NCBI GenBank assembly: GCA_963575745.1
Contig: CAUYUJ010001703.1
Span: forward strand, 366,001 to 430,000
Length of the DNA: 64,000 bases
From: Prorocentrum cordatum
Taxonomy: Eukaryota; Sar; Dinophyceae; Prorocentrales; Prorocentraceae
Reading direction: 5' to 3'
The notes beneath the pieces were generated by a model. That model was not told the origin of the DNA and did not search any database. It worked only from the letters and a program-made list of their open reading frames with translations. Position numbers and translations under genes: made by a program. Positions 50,401 to 57,921 of this stretch are shown piece by piece; position 1 is the stretch's first letter; each line of letters starts with the position of its first letter.

Positions 50401-52380
50401 CTCGGGTTTGCACAAAATACGCTACTTAGTGGTTTGGAGGCGTTCGTCTTGGGCCCGCGGGACTATGTTCGACTCGACCATGGGCTGGCCGTCTGGGGCA
50501 GGAGGGCGCTGGCGGGGAGGGCTTCTCACGAGGATGAGGAAGGTCGAGTTCGTTGTCTCTCGACGGTGCAGATCCTCTGGTACTGGAAAATCGCCCCCTC
50601 CGCAGTAGAGATGCGCATCAGAAGGCTGAAGATGTATCAAGCTTGGGCGAGAGATCCTTCTTTGCACGCTCAACCGCTCTGCTGCCTGTTTGGATCGATG
50701 GGCGCGGACCGCTTTCGCCACCAGCTGCTCGGGGGCTTACCTACACAGGATTCTTCTCCATGGGTCAAACAAGTACACCAGGACCTTCGCCAGGCGGCTG
50801 ATGCTTTAGATATTGGTGCCCTGGAGGCGGTGGCGGAGGACTTGAGGATTTTGGGGGACAAGGAGAGGGCGGAGGAGTTTGTGAACATAGATGTGACGGA
50901 GCTCCGTGCTCGACATTTTTCTCGACGAGTACCCCCTCCCGGTTTCCCATGTTCTGATAATCTGGTCGCTTCTGATTTGGAGGAGGAGGAGGAGGTGATG
51001 CCGTTCGTCTGTGGGCTGCCCTGGGCCCAAAAAGAAAAAAAAGCGTCAATAGCCCCGGGCTCGGCCACGTGCACGGCCGCGTTCAATAATCGACGGGACC
51101 TGATGAACCACTACCGTCAGGTGCACCACATTCGGGACCTCTGCCACGTGTTGACGCCCTCGAACATATGTATCCACTGCCACCAGGTGTTTGGTTGTGC
51201 GTCGAACGCGGCGCGGCACTTGCGGGGGTCCCTGACGCGAGGCCACTGTTGTACGGCAGGTCCGACTTCTTTGAAATCAACGGCTGATCCTCCGGCTTCG
51301 TTAGCGTGTTCGATCTGTTCTCACATCGGCTCAAGCTTGCACAATCTCTGTGAGCACCTCTGCACACACCTCCCCATCCAGCTGCAGCCGTTCGTGCACA
51401 GCGAGGAGAATGGCCGGCGCAGCGGGCGACGTCCAGATGCCTGGGTGGTTCAACAAGGGCCCGAAGCGCAAGGGCGAGGGGGAGGGAGAAGGCAGGCCCA
51501 AGGAAGCACGGCGCGGCGCTGGCAGCGGGCGCAAGGACGAGAAGGACGAGATGGAGCAGGCATTCAACATGATGGGCAAGCTGCTCCTCACCAACGTGCG
51601 CGAGACGGGGGAGCTCTCGGCCAGCGTCTTCCTCAAATACGCCGTGGGAATGGACTCGGGCGTGGTGGCGGCGTGCCGCGCGGAGGGCAAGAGCTACGAC
51701 GACCACAGTCAGCAGCTCCGCGAGCGCGCCAAGACCGAGGAGGTCGACTTCAAGAGCCGCGGCCCACCACACGTCCACATCGTGCTCGCAGCCATCAAGT
51801 ACGGGGCGACGCACACGGTGGCGGAGGGCGCAGACAAAGCCGCCGAGGAGGACCTGAAGCTGAAGTTCAGGGCCGTCTTGGACCAGGTGAACCAGCAGAA
51901 GGACTGGCGCCCCTTGGCACGGGCGGTGGCTTACTTCAAGTGCAAGCCGCAGCGGGAGGAGGAGGGCAAGAGGCAGTGCGCGACGCTCTACTGGAAGCTG
52001 CGCCTGGACACGAAGATCGGCCAGATGCTCCAGGAGTGCCTCGAGCCCCAGGTGATCCTCGAGGGGGGGGAGTACCTCCCAGGCCCGCCGCCGGGGGGCC
52101 CATTCGAGCGCGGTCTCTCGAAGTTCCTGGCGCGCGGCGACAAGTCGAAGTAATGATGCAGTCAGCTCGATTCCAGCAGCTGGTGGCTAGAGGTATCCTA
52201 TCGTCGGACGCTCCACTGAGGGCGGCTAGCCAATCCAGCGGGACAATCCAAACGTTTTCTAACCCAGCGATGCCTGCGGTTCCTCTGGTGCACGTCGCGC
52301 CGAGGCCGCCACCGAGGAAGGGGAGGGGGCGGGGTCGTGGTCGTACGGGTGGGACTGGGGGGGACCTGGATCGATCTTAA
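47464..52380 (+). CDS. element B ORF: endonuclease - reverse transcriptase - zinc fingers
   Basis: The first in-frame ATG is at 47464; a likelier start is 47620 (MMRRLLCLLF) just before the EEP domain, because the upstream part is Pro-rich repeat. EEP: LRVLGYNPMHC, GDINDGIG (48163-48186), RLDYVCV, RDHLPV. RT: motif A CLKDMSNAFSS (about 49690-49720), motif B FQGGTMGDP (about 49855-49880), motif C KYADD (YADD at 50020-50031). Zinc-finger-like repeats follow at about 51070-51370 (ICIHCHQVF...H, ACSICSHIGS...H). Recognisable protein ends near 51400; the open frame to 52380 then overlaps another ORF and is low complexity. The QET-type Glu of EEP appears as AGTR, so endonuclease activity is doubtful. 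Confidence 0.85.
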   Translation: MPASHHHHLLILDAPPAPPSPAPPPAPPPPPPPPKPLFIERLQGGGLQQDAAMMRRLLCLLFSAGVLRAVELAGMLRVLGYNPMHCNTSDRVEEVMGETRNFDIVLLAGTRCGTRLADAQALVRRAGGRFLIEAPHTQAPFSNSSCGCSVALGPSIQAADIRRVWGSPREAGGRGVAVRVKRGPLDYCAISMCYPPKPTRSQKPAYFQTVKILSVWLAGILGELPARCLPVVYGDINDGIGEEWRDGSWQQVETEVVGAPTQEKFRGGAGNSFRLVLEQHHLIVTNARFRVENTYIGDQGESRLDYVCVPGGFQSAIVKSHAMRGLGAKLQPIGGAPPRDHLPVCLLLRHNKGGQIRDDVTRTFWDMDSMMLSLRTGKGRWEFLETAKHEFDRIPVRDMLDRASPDTMFESIEAAILRAGKVHFEGKKEIREGYSADCRRRRELLRRRVEVRGSKLHASEDEISTIDQELKLLSRTLQQDRRRHLRTHRDTLLAEANERWSQQRTAEAMKLARRAARCRFGPKRRDTRLAGSRSLPSSQEWLSIWEKPGMEGGMLVEELDWGSWRGQREEEEYGDDDDPTLAELAKQDLADFRKYVLYAPKRRAVPEGTCPLELFHMLLFPKWRVDKSRWGLGQDATAPSVPGFWFHMQAGFHKIRKHQAAPLYWHRSAAAALHKSAKPGPLGKRAVHILPVLGKGYYAKRLHPAPTLADHGFVRGRRRENAVLIALNTSWRLRSVGRTHALCLKDMSNAFSSSTYEAMSDSVDLHVTEHDRALCRQRFEHSVVGLPSCDGEVTVKPFQGGTMGDPYIVSMFLATFSRPVTSWGWDLTRWDRCAGELRATWGALRSDLSLLKYADDLNKTVLADFNSTFSEFLSKLGKVDSSLCSYLEDYGYGQNLSKQEFLFFFSNRSTWSKQALKSRHHEFQGSAKDAVRYLGPYLTMSALAAQEVSRRIQASRASFFSLGGMWGLRLRYKFKRLLLLGFAQNTLLSGLEAFVLGPRDYVRLDHGLAVWGRRALAGRASHEDEEGRVRCLSTVQILWYWKIAPSAVEMRIRRLKMYQAWARDPSLHAQPLCCLFGSMGADRFRHQLLGGLPTQDSSPWVKQVHQDLRQAADALDIGALEAVAEDLRILGDKERAEEFVNIDVTELRARHFSRRVPPPGFPCSDNLVASDLEEEEEVMPFVCGLPWAQKEKKASIAPGSATCTAAFNNRRDLMNHYRQVHHIRDLCHVLTPSNICIHCHQVFGCASNAARHLRGSLTRGHCCTAGPTSLKSTADPPASLACSICSHIGSSLHNLCEHLCTHLPIQLQPFVHSEENGRRSGRRPDAWVVQQGPEAQGRGGGRRQAQGSTARRWQRAQGREGRDGAGIQHDGQAAPHQRARDGGALGQRLPQIRRGNGLGRGGGVPRGGQELRRPQSAAPRARQDRGGRLQEPRPTTRPHRARSHQVRGDAHGGGGRRQSRRGGPEAEVQGRLGPGEPAEGLAPLGTGGGLLQVQAAAGGGGQEAVRDALLEAAPGHEDRPDAPGVPRAPGDPRGGGVPPRPAAGGPIRARSLEVPGARRQVEVMMQSARFQQLVARGILSSDAPLRAASQSSGTIQTFSNPAMPAVPLVHVAPRPPPRKGRGRGRGRTGGTGGDLDRS
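51410..52153 (+). CDS. conserved-looking ORF downstream of RT, function unknown
   Basis: 247 residues from ATG 51410 (MAGAAGDVQMPGWFNKGPKR), ending at TAA 52151-52153. It has a basic Gly/Glu/Lys-rich N-terminus, then a helical body (EQAFNMMGKLLLTNVRETGE; VFLKYAVGMDSGVVAACRAE; ATLYWKLRLDTKIGQMLQEC). It lies in a different frame from the RT ORF, whose frame stays open but turns low-complexity here, which favours this frame as the real one. I cannot name a family. It may be an accessory or gag-like protein of element B, or the ORF1 of another element. Its stop overlaps the next ATG (TAATG). Confidence 0.65.
   Translation: MAGAAGDVQMPGWFNKGPKRKGEGEGEGRPKEARRGAGSGRKDEKDEMEQAFNMMGKLLLTNVRETGELSASVFLKYAVGMDSGVVAACRAEGKSYDDHSQQLRERAKTEEVDFKSRGPPHVHIVLAAIKYGATHTVAEGADKAAEEDLKLKFRAVLDQVNQQKDWRPLARAVAYFKCKPQREEEGKRQCATLYWKLRLDTKIGQMLQECLEPQVILEGGEYLPGPPPGGPFERGLSKFLARGDKSK
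52153..52380 (+). CDS. small TAATG-coupled ORF
   Basis: 75 residues beginning MMQSARFQQLVARGILSSDA and ending in an RG-rich stretch (RKGRGRGRGRTGG), like RNA-binding RGG tails. The ATG shares its A with the TAA of the upstream ORF, and its own TAA again overlaps an ATG at 52380. Nothing else identifies it. It is in the frame of the RT ORF, so it could instead be the true C-terminus after a frame change. Confidence 0.45.
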   Translation: MMQSARFQQLVARGILSSDAPLRAASQSSGTIQTFSNPAMPAVPLVHVAPRPPPRKGRGRGRGRTGGTGGDLDRS

Positions 52381-52856
52381 TGCCTGCGCCGTGTGTGCCA
52401 ACCCCATTGGGGGTTGCGTGCCCGTGCGGGTGTTGGCCTGGCCAGTGCTGCATGCGCAGAGTGCAGCTCGATCGCTATCGCACCGTTTTCCAGTGGGTAT
52501 CCGCAGATGCCATCTCAGAAGCCTATTTTCCGCCCAGGTCGCCTCACTCAGTTCGCTTGGCTGTGGCATTATCTCGGAGGATGCTGGCTTCCCAGAGCTC
52601 AGTTCAGTTCAGTTCCTCCTCCTCCTCCTGCTCCTCCTCCTCCCTGGCCCCCCTGGCGAGGCGCCTGCCGCGGCGCCCGTGCACTCGAGGAGGGGGGAAT
52701 GAGGCGAGGGGGGAAGCGCGGACATGCCCGGATCGCCGACGATGTTATCTCTTCAACACGGCATTCTTCCTTGACTTCGGCCTCTGTCGGCGGCGTCCAA
52801 GGAGGGGGTTTCCCAAATCATGGCCCGAGGCACGTGCGTGGCCCAAGGGGGCTTAA
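52380..52856 (+). CDS. second TAATG-coupled ORF, partial or decayed
   Basis: It starts MPAPCVPTPLGVACPCGCWP and QCCMRRVQLDRYRTVFQWVS, then enters a Ser run from a CCT tract near 52615 and loses protein-like character. The first 60 or so residues, Cys-rich and then amphipathic, could be genuine. No family is recognised. Confidence 0.35.
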   Translation: MPAPCVPTPLGVACPCGCWPGQCCMRRVQLDRYRTVFQWVSADAISEAYFPPRSPHSVRLAVALSRRMLASQSSVQFSSSSSSCSSSSLAPLARRLPRRPCTRGGGNEARGEARTCPDRRRCYLFNTAFFLDFGLCRRRPRRGFPKSWPEARAWPKGA

Positions 52857-53029
52857 GGAGCGTGTCGAAATGTTGCCGGGAGGTGGCCACGACGTGCTGG
52901 GAGACCTCATGGCCCGGGCCAGGATGCCCGCCCCCCCTGGTCATCCCCCCCCCCTCTTGGACGCTCCCGACTCTGGGGCCCGGGGCCAAAGGCCACCCCA
53001 GACGGGGAGGAGGGGGGAGGACCTCTGGC
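52857..53029. other. spacer, no gene recognised
   Basis: GC-rich sequence after element B with no clear poly-A tail and no motif. Confidence 0.3.
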
Positions 53030-53180
53030 GTGGCGCGCGGAGAACTCAGGGAGGACTCTGGAGGACTCTGGAAGGGGGGGGACCCTGGAAGAATCAGAGG
53101 ACCTCTGGAGGAGGGGGATGACCTCTGGAGGAGGGGACGCATGGGGAGGACCTCTGGAGGGGGGAGGACTCTGGAAGGAT
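53030..53180 (+). repeat. GAGGACCTCTGGAGGA minisatellite
   Basis: About eight degenerate units of GAGGACCTCTGGAGGAG / GAGGACTCTGGA. Confidence 0.8.
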
Positions 53181-53294
53181 CCGATCGTCGGGTGTCTGGG
53201 TGCGCCCAGAGAGGCCGCCCGACGACAGCGTGGCGGTTGAGCTAGCGCCTGGGGTGCACGCTGGATCCCTGCGCGATTCGTGAGCGGGGGATCT

Positions 53295-53385
53295 CGCCGA
53301 GGAGGGCGGAGGAGGAGGAGGAGGAGGAGGAGGAGGAGGAGGACGACGACGACGACGACGACGTCGACGACGACGACGAGGAAGA
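53295..53385 (+). repeat. (GGA)n followed by (GAC)n
   Basis: GGA units to about 53342, then GAC units to about 53380. Confidence 0.9.
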
Positions 53386-53945
53386 GCAAGGAGGCGAGAG
53401 GGAGGCGAGGGGGGCGAAGGACGTGATCCCTTCTACTCCTCCCCCTCCTCCTCCTCCTCATCCTGCCCCCACTCCTTTCCCTCACAAGCAGCCCTCCCTG
53501 TCGAGCCACCTAACGAGAAGCCGAGGCGGGGGCCTGTCTTTCTCTGCGAAGGAGAGCATCGCCTGCGTGGGCCCCGTGGCCCCGGCCCCGGAGGCGCGGA
53601 GGCATCTTGCGTGGACGGGGGAGAACTCCCGCGGCACGGCGAGGAGGGATGGCACGACCGACGGACGACTGGCGAGGATGGCGGGAGGGCCCGGGGGAGA
53701 GGGGAGGGAGGAAGGGGGGGGAGAGGCGCTCTGCTGAGGCACTCCCTTGTCCCTGCGTTGTCTCACGGCTCAGTTGACCCCGGGCCCCACCCACACCCCT
53801 ACCCCACCCACCACAACAAACTGTGTGGAAGTAGGGGCAGATCATAAAAACCGAAGGCGGGCTTCCACTCCACAACAACTTTTCCCCAACACCGTGCTTG
53901 CACTTCGGCTTTCCAATGCGTGGTGGATGGAGATCGCCCTGTCTG
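53386..53945. other. intergenic, no gene recognised
   Basis: No motif-bearing frame. Local CCACCCACACCCC-type simple sequence lies near 53780. Confidence 0.3.
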
Positions 53946-53949
53946 CTCC

Positions 53950-54930
53950 ACTGTTCGCACGCGGCCTCCTCTGTGTGTGGGCTCCTGCGGTCCTCTGTGC
54001 TGCGAGCGTCCGTTGTTGCGCGAGCTCCCACGCTTAGAATGCTCCCACGCTGTGTGTGAGCTCCCACGCTTAGAATGCTTAGAATGCTGAGCTGCTCTTG
54101 CTCGGACCACCACGCTAAGACTCCCACAGTGTGCGTCGCTGCCTGGCCTCCTGCGCGCGGTCTCCTGCGCGTGGGCTACCGTGCCTCTGCACGGGCTGAG
54201 GCTGCGGGCCGCTGCTGCTTGGACACTCCTGCATGGGTTCATGCGGTATGCGGCCGTGGTTGGATTCGTCTGCGTGGCCTCCCGTGCGTGGACTCCACCG
54301 GCCGAAAGTGTGTGCCGCGGACGCTCAATTAGCCGCTCGTCGTCCCTGAACTGCCCCATCGACCTGCGAGTGCTCCGGAACCGAGACAAGGAGTGTGCCG
54401 CCGAGGCAGTGGACTCCTGTGCGTGGACGCGTGGACTGCTGTTGGTTCTTGCTTGGTCTCTTATGTGTGGCCTCCCATGTTTGGATGCGTCTGGTATCCC
54501 GCCCCGCTGGTGATCCAAACCCGTTGTCCCTGGCAGTCTCGTGCCCGCACGCTCAGCGAGAACTTCTGAGGCACATCGAGGCATTTGCAGACAACGTTGC
54601 GATGTGGTTGGTGGATTTGCTCTTTCCCCCCCCCCCAAACAACGCTTGCTCTTGGGGCCAAGGTCGTTGCAATTACGATCCAAAGAGCTGGTATTGTGGG
54701 TGGCCTTTTTGTTCCCCCATATGCCCAAGGGCTGCTTGGACTTCCATGGCTAGGACTCCTAACTATGGCTTCTTCCCCCAATGGCCATGCGGGTGGCTCC
54801 TGACCCAGTGCTCGGTCGGGCTCTCATGGCTTGGAGCCACATGCATGGCATCCCGCCCCACTTGCCTTCTGGGTGACCCCTCTTCCCGTGGCCGCTTGGA
54901 CTCTCATGGCATGGACTCCTGAGGCCCCGA
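53950..54930 (+). repeat. degenerate CTCCYRYGYRTGG-type repeat region
   Basis: Loose recurrence of CTCCTGCGTGTGGGCTCC-like phrases over about 1 kb, with a clearer duplication of GCTCCCACGCTTAGAATGC at about 54024 and 54060. Frames in it are Trp/Cys-rich artefacts. Confidence 0.5.
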
Positions 54931-56457
54931 CCTCTACTGCATGGGTACACAGACATAATAATCGCACATAGCTCCGCGAACGTATAGTTGGACAGGCTAA
55001 GGACACAGGGCTCCGCACATGCAACACGCAATACTCCATACACGCAGGGTTTCGTACACACGGACCTCCTACGCATGCTCCAGATATGAATCAGTTGGGA
55101 TCCACGTGCTGGCATCCTTTCACACAGCAGCGGTTACACGCCAGCCTTGGAGGTCTCGCGCACAGTGGAATCGAGGGTGGCAACGACGAAGACGGTGGTG
55201 AATGCCCATGGCCACCGATGTCTCCTTCGACGACTACCACACTACGTCATGCTACAACTTTGGGGGACCTCGTCCGTCCCATCGCGCCAATTATCCGTGC
55301 CGCATCCATATCGGATACATGGCGAACGCGTCGAATCCGTGTCGAGTCCGTGCCGAATCCATGCCGAATCCACGACGAGTCCGAGTCGAACCCCCCGTCG
55401 TAGTGCAAACAAAAACTGCCATTCACAGGGCAAGACAGGCCCTCCGAAGATGCAAAGCAAAAACGACCATGCGAACGCTGCGAAGACATTTGGAATGCGA
55501 GGGGGGCGCCAGGGCGACGCGTCATACTGTGGATGAGCAGGACAGGACCTGCAGCTGTGCGCCGCGCGGGCGCTGCAGCGCGGGGCCGAGGCGCCCAGAC
55601 GACACGCGAGACGCGGGGACTGAACGGGGAGAGCATCGCTGGTTCCGGTAAGTGTGCACCCCGTCCCACGGAGGTGTCCGCCCCGCTGTTTCCTCTCCAG
55701 CGCTTAGTCACTTGGTCGATCCCCTCGTCGTTCGTCCCTCCCTCGCTCGCTCCGCCTCACCCTGCGTCCTCGCTCGTCGTGCGTCCCGCTTTCACTTCGC
55801 GCCTCTTGTGTCTCCTCCTTCAATGAGAACTCAATCATTGTGTTGCGCCTGCCGAGAAGCCGTTGGGCATATGGCCACCTGGCCTGACCTGACCTGATCC
55901 CCCGTGTGGGGCCCAAACACCGTGTGGTGACGGACCGCGTGGTGCCCCGAGAATCCCCAACGACCTCTCCGCGCACCGCGTTGGTCGTCACCGCAAGGTC
56001 TTGGGAATTCGGAGGCCCCAATCGCCTGAGACGCCCTCGGAGTATGACCCGAGTCCCAAAACCGTGCGGTGACCCCGAATCTCCGCTGACTCACAGCGCG
56101 GTGGGGTCACCACACCGTCTGGGGGCCTCCGGCACGGCCGGGGGCATATGCACCCCAGAAAAGGCACGCAAAGCACGAAGCCAACGGTGGACTTGCCTAC
56201 CAAGACGTCGACGTACGTTAGGTCCGTGTGCGAGGCGGGCACGCGAAGGCGTTTGACAATCGTTCAAGCTTGAATCGATCGGGGGCACCAGCTTCAAGGC
56301 TGAATTCCATGGGGCCCAAGGGCGTTGCCGTGTCCGTCTGTGCTGCCGCGTCCCAGACTTCAGCCTTGAACGCCTTCGCCGTCGTCGCCGGCGCGCCAAC
56401 CCTTGATGAGCCTGCCGTAGTGGATGCGTACGTCAGGCAATATTGACACAAAATTAA
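54931..56457. other. intergenic, no gene recognised
   Basis: Nothing coding recognised. Near 55300-55400 the motif CGAATCCGTG/CCGAATCCAT recurs five times. Near 56255-56360 CAAGCTTGAATCG and CAGCCTTGAACGC hint at a local inverted pair. Confidence 0.35.
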
Positions 56458-56605
56458 GGGGCCACATGCGAACCCTACCCCTACCCCCCACGATTTCTGA
56501 GGGGGAGGGTGGGGTTCACTCCGTTCGGGAGCTCCCCAGCGAAGTGAACCCCACCCTCCCCCTCAGAAATCGTGGGGGGTAGGGGTAGGGTTCGCATGTG
56601 GCCCC
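56458..56605. repeat. perfect 63-bp inverted repeat (hairpin)
   Basis: Arms 56458-56520 and 56543-56605 are exact reverse complements, with a 22-base loop. The arms contain GCGAACCCTACCCC / GGGGTAGGGTTCGC, the terminal motif of the hairpin pair at 7945-8110. Perfect arms suggest recent origin or gene conversion. Confidence 0.95.
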
Positions 56606-56805
56606 CTAAAAATATCCAGGGAGGAGCACTGCTCGGTCGGCCTCCGACCTCGCAGAAGAGCTCGAGAACTCCAACGGGCGAACAGAGACGTCGGAGGGGG
56701 AACAACAACGTGGGGCGCCTGCTGGCATGCGAGCTTCATACTTGGCGTGCCTACTGTACGCGCACTAGAACGCAACGTGTGCGCGTAGGACCACCCTGCG
56801 GGTGG

Positions 56806-57069
56806 TGATCGACCTGACTATATATATATATATATATATGACTACATATTGATCGCTCTCACGGTCGATTTGCGGGAAAACGATCACGGGACACTCACGG
56901 GAAAAGCGCGGGACACTCGCGGTGGACCACGCGACAACGATTCGACAATCGTTGTCGAATCGTTGTCGCGTGGCTCACCGCGAATGTCCCGCGGTTATCC
57001 CGTGAGTGTCCCGTGATCGTTTTCCCGTAATCGACCGTGAGAGCGATTCATATGTAGTCAGGTCGATCA
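56806..57069. mobile_element. 264-bp foldback element
   Basis: The left edge TGATCGACCTGACTA is mirrored by TAGTCAGGTCGATCA at the right edge. Long imperfect arms converge on a central CGACAATCGTTGTCG. Arm content includes CGGGACACTCACGGGA tandem motifs. A (TA)n expansion (56819-56838) interrupts only the left arm. No ORF. Confidence 0.85.
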
Positions 57070-57145
57070 TCACGGGACAATCGCGGGAAAACTGTGGGAC
57101 AACGGCGGGACAACGGTGGGAAAACTGCGGGAAAACTAAAGTGCT
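57070..57145 (+). repeat. CGGGACAAC / CGGGAAAAC short tandem repeats
   Basis: Six alternating units that extend the motif of the adjacent foldback arms, suggesting the hairpin arose from inverted copies of this minisatellite. Confidence 0.7.
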
Positions 57146-57770
57146 GAGGAAGAAAGAGGGATCCTTCAATTGTGTATTGTTTCTCCAGTCCTGTCTCAGT
57201 TCCCCCATCTACTGTCCACGGTGGGCGTTTCAAAGACAGCGTAAGCACGATATGGCCCTAGATGAGGCTTCCTCCGTGCACGCTTTGCCTACGGGGCGAT
57301 CCACCTGGGAGGGCTCCTTCTCTGCAGGCCATCCCCCTGCCAAGGCTTCTTCGGCGCATGCTAATCCCAACCGTACTAGGAGGCCTGCCCGCCCCGCGTA
57401 CAACCACCCAAGAGGGGGTGCTTCACAATCCTGGCCGCTCCGGGGCGCCATGGAGTTCCCAAAGACGGCCCCGGCAGGAGGCTCCGAAGAGGGGCTCAAG
57501 AGCGCAAGACGGTCGCAGTTGGCTCCAGGATGCCTCCAGGATGGGCCCAGGAGGGCCCAAGACTCCCCAGAGGTGGCAAAACATTGGCCAACCGTTGCGT
57601 GTTCAGTGCTGCTCGCCTGTCCCACGAATTGCTCCCAAGACGCCCACGTCGTGCTTCAGGGCGGACCCCCAAGAGTGTCCGAGACGGCCTCAGGACGGCC
57701 CAACGAAAGCCTCAAGAGGAGGCGCGAGTCGCCCAGGATGGCCCAGCAATGGCCCAAAGTGGCCCCAGCA
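57146..57770. other. intergenic; weak CAAGANGGCC repeat at 57455-57740
   Basis: No gene recognised. Loose CCAAGACGGCCC-type units belong to the family seen at 26 and 34 kb. Confidence 0.45.
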
Positions 57771-57771
<1 letters not shown>

Positions 57772-57801
<30 letters not shown>

Positions 57802-57921
57802 GAGGAGGAGGAGGAGGAGGAGGAGGAGGAGGAGGAGGAGGAGGAGGAGGAGGAGGAGGAGGAGGGGGAGGAGGAGGAGGAGGAGGAGGAGGGGGAGGAG
57901 GAGGAGGAGGAGGAGGAGGAG
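57772..57921 (+). repeat. (GGA)n microsatellite
   Basis: About 48 copies with two G-run interruptions. Gly, Glu, Arg and Pro frames are artefacts. Confidence 0.95.

Larger units (their letters stand above)
47464..52400 (+). mobile_element. non-LTR retrotransposon B (EEP - RT - C2H2)
   Basis: A second LINE in the same orientation directly abuts element A, only 37 bp after the stop of ORF3. It has its own EEP nuclease, YADD reverse transcriptase and C-terminal zinc fingers, and a downstream conserved-looking ORF. It has no RNase H domain and a different RT sequence, so it is not a duplicate of A. The 5' part (an ORF1) is missing or fused into the end of A's ORF3. Confidence 0.8.

Noticed and set aside
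51410-52150. C-terminal extension of the element B RT frame across this interval.
   Set aside because: That frame is Gly/Arg/Gln low complexity here, while the overlapping frame is protein-like; the open RT frame is probably incidental to high GC.
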